DNA from: JBEAOO01 sp041164825
GTDB lineage: Bacteria > Pseudomonadota > Gammaproteobacteria > Burkholderiales > Burkholderiaceae_C
Reading direction: 5' to 3'
Length of the DNA: 6,657 bases
Assembly (NCBI GenBank): GCA_041164825.1
Contig: JBEAOO010000290.1
Span: 1-6,657, forward strand
Positions 1 through 6,016 of the stretch are shown one piece after another. Position 1 is the first letter of the stretch, and each line of letters begins with the position of its first letter. Both the position numbers and the translations under genes were made by a program. A model generated the notes under the pieces. That model worked only from the letters and a program-made list of their open reading frames with translations, ran no database searches and had not been told where the DNA came from.

Positions 1-120
1 GCCGGCGCACCGCTGCTGGCCCGCATCACCCGCCGCAGTGCCGACACGCTGGCCCTGCAAGCCGGCGAGCAGCTGCATGCGCAGGTCAAGGGCGTGGCAT
101 TGATGTCGCAGGGCGCTTGA
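1..120 (+). CDS. modC: Molybdate ABC transporter ATP-binding protein, C-terminal end (partial)
   Basis: Only the last 39 codons are present, ending in TGA at 118-120; the frame is open from base 1. The residues include LLARITRRSADTLALQAGEQ followed by LHAQVKGVALM. This resembles the end of the C-terminal TOBE (molybdate-binding) domain of ModC, in which a 'LLARIT-RS-x-L-L-x-G' segment precedes 'A-Q-[IV]-K-x-V-A-L'. ModC is the cytoplasmic ATPase that drives ModAB-dependent molybdate uptake. Its place just upstream of a nif operon makes sense because FeMo-co needs molybdenum. The ATPase domain (Walker A, signature and Walker B motifs) lies outside the window, so another TOBE-containing protein, such as a related ABC ATPase or a ModE-like regulator, cannot be excluded. 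It is separated from nifV by 584 nt with its own promoter, so it belongs to a different transcription unit. Confidence 0.72.
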   Translation, partial: AGAPLLARITRRSADTLALQAGEQLHAQVKGVALMSQGA

Positions 121-229
121 GGCCAATGGTTGGCTGATGCCGCGTTCCTGATGGGTGGTGCGCGGGGAGCTTGAGCGGGCGCGTCGCGCATCCGCCTGGG
201 CTTCGATGCAAACGCAGACACCGCGTCAG

Positions 230-247
230 GAACAGCGCACGCTGTTC
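230..247. repeat. Perfect 18-bp palindrome (8-bp arms, 2-nt centre)
   Basis: The sequence is GAACAGCG-CA-CGCTGTTC; both 8-bp arms match perfectly. The 2-nt centre is too tight for an ideal RNA hairpin and no T-run follows, so a binding site for a dimeric DNA-binding protein, or part of a repeat element, is more likely than a terminator. It lies 110 nt after the modC stop and about 450 nt before the likely nifV transcription start. No known operator is recognised. Confidence 0.5.
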
Positions 248-282
248 AGAACACCCCCCCGCGCGCGCCATCGTTGCCGCGC

Positions 283-517
283 GGCGCGGTGGGCGCGGGC
301 GGCTGGGGGCGATTTCTGGCGCGGCGAGGAGCGCAGCGCTCGGGTCGGCACGCGCAGCGCGCATCAACATCTGACTCGTCGCCCTTGTTTGAGCGGCGAG
401 AGCGCAGCGAACACAGCGAGTTGGGCGACGCGACCCGAGGGCGAGCACCGCAGCGCAGTCGGTGCGCAGCAGCGACCGCGCCAGCATGAGCCCCCAGCCG
501 CTCGCGTCCACCGCGCC
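283..517. repeat. Long imperfect inverted repeat (42-nt arms)
   Basis: The left arm (283-324) and the reverse complement of the right arm (476-517) align without gaps over 42 nt. They agree at 36 positions, including a run containing GCGGCTGGGGGC and a terminal CTGGCGCGG. The 151-nt centre contains a second, perfect 8-bp inverted repeat, CGTCGCCC at 377-384 with GGGCGACG at 423-430, so the structure is nested. No transposase frame lies inside it. It may be a MITE-like or REP-like intergenic element, or the basis of a large RNA hairpin downstream of modC. Which of these is right cannot be decided from this window. Confidence 0.6.
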
Positions 518-563
518 AAGCCGCTCAAGCCCTCGCACAAACACCCCGCAAGCCAAGCGCCGC

Positions 564-579
564 TGTCAACAACCCGACA
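564..579. promoter_or_regulatory. NifA upstream activator sequence (TGT-N10-ACA)
   Basis: TGT at 564-566 and ACA at 577-579 are separated by exactly 10 nt, matching the established NifA enhancer consensus TGT-N10-ACA. The centre lies about 111 bp upstream of the predicted nifV transcription start, within the usual range for NifA sites. No second match was found by eye between the end of modC and the promoter. Confidence 0.75.
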
Positions 580-627
580 AAACCCACACCCGCTCACGAG
601 GCCACACCCACCACAAAAACCCAATGA

Positions 628-640
628 AATCAGCCACTTG
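628..640 (+). promoter_or_regulatory. IHF-like binding site
   Basis: AATCAGCCACTTG matches the IHF consensus WATCAANNNNTTR at every specified position except the sixth (G instead of A). It lies between the NifA site and the -24/-12 promoter in a locally A-rich stretch. IHF-induced bending usually brings NifA onto sigma-54 RNA polymerase from such a position. IHF consensus matches are common by chance, so its location is the stronger argument. Confidence 0.55.
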
Positions 641-656
641 AGAGGCAACCGCGGCA

Positions 657-672
657 TGGCACAACGCTTGCG
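657..672 (+). promoter_or_regulatory. Sigma-54 (RpoN) -24/-12 promoter of the nifV operon
   Basis: TGGCACAACGCTTGCG fits the sigma-54 consensus TGGCAC-N5-TTGC(A/T) at all core positions; only the last base, G, departs. The invariant GG (658-659) and GC (670-671) are separated by exactly 10 nt. Transcription should begin near 683, about 22 nt upstream of the nifV ATG. With the NifA site and the IHF-like site upstream, this predicts NifA-dependent expression of nifV and the genes downstream when fixed nitrogen and oxygen are low. Confidence 0.88.
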
Positions 673-704
673 AATGAGAGACCCAAGCAAGCAGGACCCC
701 CACC

Positions 705-1877
705 ATGCACACCCTCTCCGATCTGCCCCTCGCCGAGCGGCCTTTCACCATCAACGACACCACCTTGCGTGATGGCGAGCAGACGGCCGGGGTGGCCTTC
801 AGCGACGGTGAGAAGCTGGCGATTGCGCAGGCGCTGGACGCCGCGGGCGTGCCCGAGATGGAGATCGGCATCCCGGCCATGGGCGAGCACGAGATCGGCC
901 TGATCCGCGACATCACCCGCATGGGCTTGAACGCCCGCACGATGGTGTGGGCCCGCATGTGTGACGACGACCTGGCCGGCGCGCTGCGCTGCGGCGCACA
1001 CACCGTGCACCTGTCGATCAGCGTGAGCGACATCCAGATCGAGCGCAAGTTGAAGCGCGACCGCGCCTGGGTGCTGTCCACCGTGACGCGCATGGTGCAC
1101 CGCGCGCTGCAGCACTGCGAGGCCGTGAGCGTGGGCCTGGAAGACGCCTCGCGCGCCGACGATGCCTTTTTGGCCCGCGTGGCCAGCGCCGCCCAAACAG
1201 CCGGCGCTTGCCGCGTGCGTTATGCCGACACGCTGGGCATCCTCGACCCGTTCGAAACCCACCGCCGCATTGCCGCGCTGCGCCACGAAGTCGACCTCGG
1301 CATCGAGATCCACGCCCACAACGACCTCGGCCTGGCCACGGCCAACACGCTGGCCGCCTGGTGTGCGGGCGCCACCCACGCCAGCACCACCGTCAACGGC
1401 CTGGGCGAGCGCGCGGGCAACGCCGCACTCGAAGAAGTGGTGATGGCCATGCGCCACCTGCACGGCGTGGAGTGCGGCGTGCGCAGCGAAGCGCTGGGCG
1501 GCATCTCGGCCCTGGTGGCACGCGCCTCGGGCCGGCCGGTGGCGGCCAACAAAAGCATCGTGGGCGCGGCGGTGTTCACGCACGAGAGCGGCATCCATGT
1601 CGATGGCCTGCTCAAAGACCCGCAGAACTACCAGGGCTTCGACCCGGCCGAGCTCGGCCGCCACCACACCACGGTGCTCGGCAAGCACTCGGGCGCGCAT
1701 GCGGTGAAGGCCGCGTATGGCGCGCTGGGCATGGCGCTCTCGGGCGCCGAGGCCAAGCAGCTGCTGGCCTGCATCCGCGAGCACGTGTTGGCCACCAAAC
1801 AAACCCCCACGCCCGACGACCTGCGCCGCTTTTACCTGGGCGCAGCACCCACCCTGCCCACCCGCCTGGCGGCCTGA
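705..1877 (+). CDS. nifV: Homocitrate synthase NifV
   Basis: This 390-residue protein condenses acetyl-CoA with 2-oxoglutarate to make (R)-homocitrate, the organic ligand of the nitrogenase FeMo-cofactor. It belongs to the DRE-TIM metallolyase family (LeuA/homocitrate synthase). The signature DTTLRDGEQ is at residues 18-26, HAHNDLG starts at 203, and NGLGERAGNAALEE starts at 231. By comparison with LeuA, the expected divalent-metal ligands are D23, H203, H205 and N239, all present. After the barrel, FTHESGIHVDG and LGKHSG are typical of the linker region of this family. The length suits NifV and is shorter than LeuA, which has an extra C-terminal regulatory domain. The ATG at 705 is chosen because AGGA (693-696) lies 8 nt upstream and the sigma-54 start site would lie only about 22 nt before it. 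It is the first gene of the operon; nifW starts 44 nt after its stop. Confidence 0.95.
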   Translation: MHTLSDLPLAERPFTINDTTLRDGEQTAGVAFSDGEKLAIAQALDAAGVPEMEIGIPAMGEHEIGLIRDITRMGLNARTMVWARMCDDDLAGALRCGAHTVHLSISVSDIQIERKLKRDRAWVLSTVTRMVHRALQHCEAVSVGLEDASRADDAFLARVASAAQTAGACRVRYADTLGILDPFETHRRIAALRHEVDLGIEIHAHNDLGLATANTLAAWCAGATHASTTVNGLGERAGNAALEEVVMAMRHLHGVECGVRSEALGGISALVARASGRPVAANKSIVGAAVFTHESGIHVDGLLKDPQNYQGFDPAELGRHHTTVLGKHSGAHAVKAAYGALGMALSGAEAKQLLACIREHVLATKQTPTPDDLRRFYLGAAPTLPTRLAA

Positions 1878-1920
1878 ACCCCTTGCTGCCACGGCCCACT
1901 CACTGCACGGAGACGCTTCC

Positions 1921-2292
1921 ATGAACGACCTCACGACCCGGCTCAAGGCGCTCTCCAGCGCCAATGAATTCCTCGAATTTTTTGGCATCCCGTACGACGA
2001 ATCCGTCGTCAACGTGAACCGCCTGCACATCCTCAAGCGCTTCTACCAATACCTGCACCAGGCCGAAGGCCTGGCCGGGCTGGACGAGATCGGCATGTTC
2101 ACGCGCTACCGCGAGCTGCTGGCCCACGCCTACCAAGACTTCACCACCTCCAACGCCGTCACCGAGAAGGTGTTCAAGGTGTTCCAGGACGCGGCCGGCC
2201 AACAGCATGTGTCGGTGACCAAGCTGCGCGACAGCCTGGCTGAGCGCCGTGAGGCGGCGGCGGCGTCCAACAACGGCCTGCGCGCGGCCTGA
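1921..2292 (+). CDS. nifW: Nitrogenase stabilizing/protective protein NifW
   Basis: A 123-residue soluble protein that matches NifW in its opening (LKALSSANEFLEFFGIPYD), its following 'VVNVNRLHILKRFYQYL' segment, and its length (family about 100-120). The central 'YRELLAHAYQDF' and 'EKVFKVFQD' helices also fit. NifW is known to associate with the MoFe protein and is implicated in its full activity or oxygen protection; the exact mechanism is unsettled. The frame is open far upstream into nifV, but the ATG at 1921 is the right start: GGAG at 1909-1912 lies 8 nt before it and the NifW homology begins immediately. The C-terminus ends in an Ala/Arg-rich tail (REAAAASNNGLRAA) that looks unstructured. 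The order nifV-nifW is common in proteobacterial nif clusters. The gap to fixA is 40 nt, with no promoter seen. Confidence 0.93.
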   Translation: MNDLTTRLKALSSANEFLEFFGIPYDESVVNVNRLHILKRFYQYLHQAEGLAGLDEIGMFTRYRELLAHAYQDFTTSNAVTEKVFKVFQDAAGQQHVSVTKLRDSLAERREAAAASNNGLRAA

Positions 2293-2332
2293 GCCGCCAC
2301 ACCGCCACAGCAGCAAGAGCAGGAGCCCCACC

Positions 2333-3184
2333 ATGCACATCGTCGTCTGCATCAAGCAGGTGCCCGACTCGGCGCAGATCCGCGTCCACCCGGTCACCAA
2401 CACCATCATGCGGCAGGGCGTGCCGGCCATCGTCAACCCGTATGACCTGTTTGCGCTCGAAGAAGCGCTGCGGCTCAAGGACCAGTTCGGCGGCCGCGTG
2501 ACCATGCTCTGCATGGGCCCGCCGCAGGCCGAAGACGCGCTGCGCAAGTGCATCAGCTTTGGTGCCACCGACGCCATCCTCGTCACCGACCGCGCCTTTG
2601 CCGGCGCCGACACGCTGGCCACCAGCTACGCGCTGGCCGCGGCCATCCGCAAGATCGGCCAAGAGCAGGCGGTGGACCTGGTGTTCACCGGCAAACAAAC
2701 CATCGACGGCGACACCGCCCAAGTGGGGCCGGGCGTGGCCAAGCGGCTGGGCATGAACCTGCTGACTTATGTGAGCAAGGTCAACGAGATCGATCTGGAC
2801 GGCCGCACGCTCACGGTGGAGCGCCGCGCCGAAGGCGGCGTGCAGCGCCTGCAGACCACGCTGCCCAGCCTCATCACCATGCTCGAAGGCACCAATCAAA
2901 TGCGCTTCGCCACCATGGACGACATGCTGCGCGCGGCGCGTGTGCCGGTGCGCAAGTGGAACAAGGACGACGCCGGCATCGAGGACATCAGCAAGATCGG
3001 CCTCAAGGGCAGCCCGACCATCGTCAGCAAGGTGTTCGCGCCCAAATCGCGCAGCGAACGCGCCGAGATGCAGACCGTGGGCGACGGTGCGGGCGTCAAC
3101 GATGTGTGCCTGAACCTGCTGCAAAAAATCTTCACCACGCACCCGACGCTCGAACAAGAAACCGTCGAGCGCTTGAGCGCCTGA
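2333..3184 (+). CDS. fixA: Electron-transfer flavoprotein beta subunit-like FixA
   Basis: This 283-residue protein is the ETF-beta-type subunit of FixABCX. FixA and FixB form the flavin-bearing heterodimer that takes electrons from NADH and bifurcates them. The N-terminus MHIVVCIKQVPDS and the 'NPYDLFALEEALRLKD' segment (from about residue 35) are ETF-beta hallmarks. GKQTIDGDTAQVGP at 120-133 is the flavin/nucleotide-binding loop; in bifurcating ETFs this region holds FAD where classical ETFs hold AMP. 'TLPSLITMLEGTNQMRF' is the usual ETF-beta segment in the C-terminal half. The ATG at 2333 is supported by AGGAG at 2321-2325, 7 nt upstream; an in-frame extension to 2249 would overlap nifW and carries Arg-rich sequence unlike the family. 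It is followed by a 140-nt gap holding the first structured repeat. Confidence 0.95.
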   Translation: MHIVVCIKQVPDSAQIRVHPVTNTIMRQGVPAIVNPYDLFALEEALRLKDQFGGRVTMLCMGPPQAEDALRKCISFGATDAILVTDRAFAGADTLATSYALAAAIRKIGQEQAVDLVFTGKQTIDGDTAQVGPGVAKRLGMNLLTYVSKVNEIDLDGRTLTVERRAEGGVQRLQTTLPSLITMLEGTNQMRFATMDDMLRAARVPVRKWNKDDAGIEDISKIGLKGSPTIVSKVFAPKSRSERAEMQTVGDGAGVNDVCLNLLQKIFTTHPTLEQETVERLSA

Positions 3185-3190
3185 CCCTCT

Positions 3191-3269
3191 CCCCCCGAAG
3201 CGCCTGCGGCGCTCCCCCCAGGGGGCGCCGCCAGCGGCCCGGACAAGCCGGTTCCGCGGCGGCCGCTGG
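3191..3269. repeat. Structured intergenic repeat, copy 1 (fixA-fixB gap)
   Basis: There are three consecutive foldable units. Hairpin 1 is AGCGCC (3199-3204) with GGCGCT (3208-3213). Hairpin 2 is a C-run (3214-3219) with a G-run (3221-3225). Hairpin 3 has an outer stem GCCGCC (3227-3232) with GGCGGC (3258-3263), a bulged A at 3233, GCGG (3234-3237) with CCGC (3254-3257), and an inner CCGG...CCGG hairpin around CAA. An alternative 9-bp pairing, CCAGCGGCC with GGCCGCTGG, also exists here but is not kept in all copies. No T-run follows, so it is not a standard intrinsic terminator. Confidence 0.8.
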
Positions 3270-3324
3270 GTCGCCCCCACCTCGCAGCCACGCTGCCTCA
3301 GAGCATTCATCAGGAGCAATCAAG

Positions 3325-4449
3325 ATGGCCGAAACCGACAAGCCCGCGATGGCCGCTGCCGCCGCAGCAGGCGCCGCCAAAACCGCCGGCCGCAGTGGCC
3401 GCAGCACCGTTCTGCCCGAGCACCTGTTGGTCTACAAAGGCGTGTGGGTGTTCATTGAGCACGACCGCGGCACCGTGCACACCGTGAGCTGGGAGCTGAT
3501 GGGCGAGGCGCGCAAGCTGGCCGACAAGCTGGGCGTGGACGTGTGCGGCGTGCTGCTCGGCGGCCCGGCCGACAAGTTGGAGGACCATGCCAAAGAGGCC
3601 TACACCTTTGGCGCCGACCACTGCTACATCATGCGTGACCCGGTGCTGCAGGGCTACCGCAACGAGCCCTACACCAAGGGCCTGACCGACCTGGTCAACA
3701 CCCACCAGCCCGAGATCATGCTGCTGGGCGCCACCACCATGGGGCGTGATCTGGCAGGCAGCGTGGCCACCACGCTGGGCACCGGTCTCACGGCCGATTG
3801 CACCGAGCTCAACATCGACGGCCGCGCGCTGGCCGCCACGCGGCCCACCTTTGGTGGCAGCTTGTTGTGCACGATCATGACCCTGGCCTACCGGCCGCAG
3901 ATGGCCACCATGCGCCCGCGCACGGCGCCCATGCCGCGCCGCGATGACACCCGCACCGGTGACATCATCACGATGGACCTCGGCATGATCGAGACCGACA
4001 TCGTCACCAAGCTGCTGGCCTTCATTCCGGACGCCACCAGCAACACCATCAACCTCGCCTACGCCGACATCATCGTCACCGCCGGCAAGGGGCTGAAGAA
4101 CGCCGACAACGTGAAGCTGGTGTGGGAACTGGCGCGGGTGCTGGGCGCCGAGGTGGGCGCCACCCGCGCGGTGACGCAGGCCGGCTGGCTCGACGCCGAG
4201 CGGCAGGTGGGCCAGACCGGCAAGACGGTGCGCCCCAAGCTCTACATCGCCGCCGGTGTGTCGGGCGCCATCCAGCACCGTGTGGGCATGGAGAGCGCCG
4301 ACGTGATCGTCGCCATCAACACCGACCCCAACGCCCCCATCTTCGACTTCGCCCACCACGGCATCGTCGGCAATGCGATGCAGGTGTTGCCGGCGTTGAC
4401 CCAAGCGTTTGCCGCACGGCTGGGCAAGCAGATCAAGCAAGTGGCTTGA
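3325..4449 (+). CDS. fixB: Electron-transfer flavoprotein alpha subunit-like FixB
   Basis: A 374-residue ETF-alpha-type partner of FixA. The N-terminal part starts with an Ala/Lys-rich stretch (about residues 1-28), then the conserved 'VWVFIEHDRGTVHTVSWELMGEARKLADKLG' region typical of FixB. The C-terminal FAD domain shows LYIAAGVSGAIQHRVGM from residue 306 and NTDPNAPIFDFAHHGIVGNA from residue 332, the classic ETF-alpha signature. The FAD held here should relay one electron toward FixC. The start is ATG 3325, with AGGAG at 3312-3316, 8 nt upstream. The same frame stays open upstream through the repeat into fixA, but that sequence is GC-driven read-through with no homology. I see no N-terminal Cys-rich ferredoxin domain of the kind some ETF-alpha proteins carry; the low-complexity N-terminus is the only oddity. 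The gap to fixC is 136 nt and contains a repeat copy. Confidence 0.95.
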   Translation: MAETDKPAMAAAAAAGAAKTAGRSGRSTVLPEHLLVYKGVWVFIEHDRGTVHTVSWELMGEARKLADKLGVDVCGVLLGGPADKLEDHAKEAYTFGADHCYIMRDPVLQGYRNEPYTKGLTDLVNTHQPEIMLLGATTMGRDLAGSVATTLGTGLTADCTELNIDGRALAATRPTFGGSLLCTIMTLAYRPQMATMRPRTAPMPRRDDTRTGDIITMDLGMIETDIVTKLLAFIPDATSNTINLAYADIIVTAGKGLKNADNVKLVWELARVLGAEVGATRAVTQAGWLDAERQVGQTGKTVRPKLYIAAGVSGAIQHRVGMESADVIVAINTDPNAPIFDFAHHGIVGNAMQVLPALTQAFAARLGKQIKQVA

Positions 4450-4453
4450 CCCA

Positions 4454-4534
4454 CCCCCGAAGCGCCTCACGGCGCTCCCCCTCAAGGGGGCGCCACCAGC
4501 GGCCCGGCGAAGCCGGTTCCGCGGTGGCCGCTGG
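4454..4534. repeat. Structured intergenic repeat, copy 2 (fixB-fixC gap)
   Basis: Same layout and orientation as the copy after fixA. Hairpin 1 is AGCGCC (4461-4466) with GGCGCT (4471-4476). Hairpin 2 is CCCCC (4477-4481), TCAA, GGGGG (4486-4490). Hairpin 3 has an outer stem GCCACC (4492-4497) with GGTGGC (4523-4528), a bulged A at 4498, GCGG (4499-4502) with CCGC (4519-4522), and an inner CCGGC-GAA-GCCGG hairpin (4504-4516). Relative to copy 1, G-C at 3230/3260 has become A-T at 4495/4525, a compensatory change. Confidence 0.8.
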
Positions 4535-4585
4535 TTGGTTCCGCTGTGCGGCCCAGAGCGTCGCGATGCATCAAGGAGAAACAAG

Positions 4586-5896
4586 ATGAGCAGCAAAGAG
4601 AAGTTCGACGCGATCGTTGTTGGCGCAGGGCCCTCGGGCAACGCCGCGGCCTACACCCTGGCCAAGGCGGGTCTGAAGGTCTTGCAGATCGAGCGCGGTG
4701 AGTACCCGGGCAGCAAGAACGTGCAGGGCGCCATCCTCTACAGCGATGCGCTGGAAAAAATCATCCCCGACTTCCGCGATGACGCGCCGCTGGAGCGCCA
4801 CATCATCGAGCAGCGCATGTGGGTGATGGACACCGAGAGTTTTGTCGGCACGCACTACCGCAGCGACGACTACAACAAGCCGCCGTTCAACCGCTACACC
4901 ATCATCCGCGCGCAGTTCGACAAGTGGTTCTCGAGCAAGGTGCGCGAGGCCGGTGCGCTGCTGATTTGCGAGACCACGGTGGAGCAGCTGCTGATGGACG
5001 GCGACACCGTGATCGGCGTGCGCTGCGACCGCCTGGGCGGCGAGGTGTATGCCGATGTGGTGGTGCTGGCCGATGGCGTGAACAGCACGCTGGCGCGCAA
5101 GGCCGGCTTCCACGGCGAGCTCGATGCGGGCAATGTGGCGCTGGCGGTGAAGGAGATTCTCTTCATGCCCGAAGAGGTGATCCAGGCGCGCTTCAACATC
5201 AAGGAAGACGAAGGCGTGGTGATCGAGCTGATGGGCTCGGTGACCGAGGGCATGGTGGGCACGGGCTTTTTGTACACCAACAAAGACTCGCTCACCATCG
5301 GCGTGGGCTGCATGCTTAGCGACTTCAAGAACAACGTGCAGCGCACCAAGCCCTACGAGCTGCTCGAAAAGCTGAAGAAGCACCCGAGCATCGCGCCGCT
5401 GATCGAGGGCGGCGAGATGAAGGAGTACTGCGCGCACCTGATCCCCGAAGGCGGCTTCCACGCCATCCCCAAGGTGCATGGCAACGGCTGGATGATCGTG
5501 GGTGACTCGGGCGGCTTTGTGAACGCCGCGCACCGCGAAGGCAGCAACCTGGCCATGACCACAGGCCGCCTCGCGGCAGAAACCGTGATTGCGCTCAAGG
5601 CCGCCGGCAAGGCACCCACCGCCAAACACCTCAAGGCCTACAAAGACGCGCTCGATGAGAGCTTCGTGATGAAGGACTTGAAGAAGTACCGCGACCTGCC
5701 CGATGTGCTGCACAGCAGCCCGCAGTTCTTCACCAGCTACCCCGAGTTGCTCAACCGCGCGGCCAAGACGTTTTTCACGGTGGACGGCGTGGACAAAAAG
5801 ACCAAGGAGCGCGAGATCCTCGGCAGCTTCCGCGCGGCGCGACGCTGGAGCGGCCTGGTCGGTGATGCCTTCAAGCTCTTGCGCGGCTTCCGGTGA
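4586..5896 (+). CDS. fixC: FAD-dependent ETF:quinone oxidoreductase-like protein FixC
   Basis: A 436-residue flavoprotein related to ETF-ubiquinone oxidoreductase. In FixABCX it accepts one electron of the bifurcated pair from FixB and passes it to quinone at the membrane. The N-terminal Rossmann motif is VVGAGPSGNAAAYTLAKAG (GxGxxG at residues 13-18), with E36 in 'LQIERG' placed to bind the ADP-ribose of FAD. A second FAD motif, 'MIVGDSGGFVNAAHREGSNLAM', has its GD at 306-307. The length and the separation of the ferredoxin part into fixX are typical; ETF-QO proper has the cluster domain fused. The start ATG 4586 follows AAGGAG (4573-4578) by 7 nt and the FAD motif begins seven codons later. 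No transmembrane helix is seen, so membrane contact would be peripheral. A repeat copy separates it from fixX. Confidence 0.96.
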   Translation: MSSKEKFDAIVVGAGPSGNAAAYTLAKAGLKVLQIERGEYPGSKNVQGAILYSDALEKIIPDFRDDAPLERHIIEQRMWVMDTESFVGTHYRSDDYNKPPFNRYTIIRAQFDKWFSSKVREAGALLICETTVEQLLMDGDTVIGVRCDRLGGEVYADVVVLADGVNSTLARKAGFHGELDAGNVALAVKEILFMPEEVIQARFNIKEDEGVVIELMGSVTEGMVGTGFLYTNKDSLTIGVGCMLSDFKNNVQRTKPYELLEKLKKHPSIAPLIEGGEMKEYCAHLIPEGGFHAIPKVHGNGWMIVGDSGGFVNAAHREGSNLAMTTGRLAAETVIALKAAGKAPTAKHLKAYKDALDESFVMKDLKKYRDLPDVLHSSPQFFTSYPELLNRAAKTFFTVDGVDKKTKEREILGSFRAARRWSGLVGDAFKLLRGFR

Positions 5897-5901
5897 TGAC
5901 T

Positions 5902-5984
5902 CCCCCCCGAAGCGGCTCCGCCGCTCCCCCTCAAGGGGGCGCAGCCAGCGGTCCGGCCAAGCCGGTCCCGCGGCTGCCGCTGGG
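5902..5984. repeat. Structured intergenic repeat, copy 3 (fixC-fixX gap)
   Basis: Hairpin 1 is AGCGGC (5911-5916) with GCCGCT (5920-5925), a paired change from the AGCGCC/GGCGCT of copies 1 and 2. Hairpin 2 is CCCCC (5926-5930), TCAA, GGGGG (5935-5939). Hairpin 3 has an outer stem GCAGCC (5941-5946) with GGCTGC (5972-5977), a bulged A at 5947, GCGG (5948-5951) with CCGC (5968-5971), and an inner CCGGC-CAA-GCCGG hairpin (5953-5965). Two adjacent stem positions differ from copy 1 on both sides, preserving pairing. Confidence 0.8.
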
Positions 5985-6016
5985 CTTCGACATTTGACCT
6001 CTTGAGAGGATTCGCG

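Larger units (their letters stand above)
121..563. other. Gene-free GC-rich spacer between modC and the nifV control region
   Basis: No open frame here looks like a real protein. The possible frames on both strands give Arg/Ala/Ser/Pro-rich translations with no recognisable motif, and several overlap each other, as expected in very GC-rich non-coding DNA. A 5-bp hairpin directly after the modC stop (GCCAA at 122-126, TTGGC at 130-134) has no T-run, so it is not a convincing terminator. The stretch contains the 18-bp palindrome and the long inverted repeat listed separately. It is also rich in short GCGCAGCGC/GAGCGCAGCG-like words. This looks like repeat-derived intergenic DNA, but its origin is unknown. 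Confidence 0.6.

Noticed and set aside
86..556. 156-codon minus-strand open frame in the modC-nifV spacer
   Set aside because: Its translation is Arg/Ala/Leu-rich with no family motif, overlaps the end of modC and runs through the inverted repeat. It is explained by high GC.
155..772. 205-codon plus-strand open frame spanning the nifV promoter
   Set aside because: It crosses the sigma-54 promoter and the nifV start in another frame, and its composition is basic and Pro/His-rich without any domain.
630..2036. 468-codon minus-strand open frame opposite nifV
   Set aside because: It is antisense to clear nifV coding sequence and is rich in His, Ala, Gly and Val, as expected from the reverse complement of GC-rich codons.
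3191..3269. Intergenic hairpins as rho-independent terminators
   Set aside because: None of the four copies is followed by a T-run, and termination after fixA would separate subunits of one complex.
2548..3324. Upstream in-frame extension of fixB through the fixA gene and repeat
   Set aside because: The extension has no ETF homology and overlaps fixA out of frame. A good Shine-Dalgarno sequence lies just before ATG 3325.
6002..6016. TTG start for fixX five codons upstream
   Set aside because: The Shine-Dalgarno sequence would lie inside the coding part and FixX similarity begins at the ATG at 6017.
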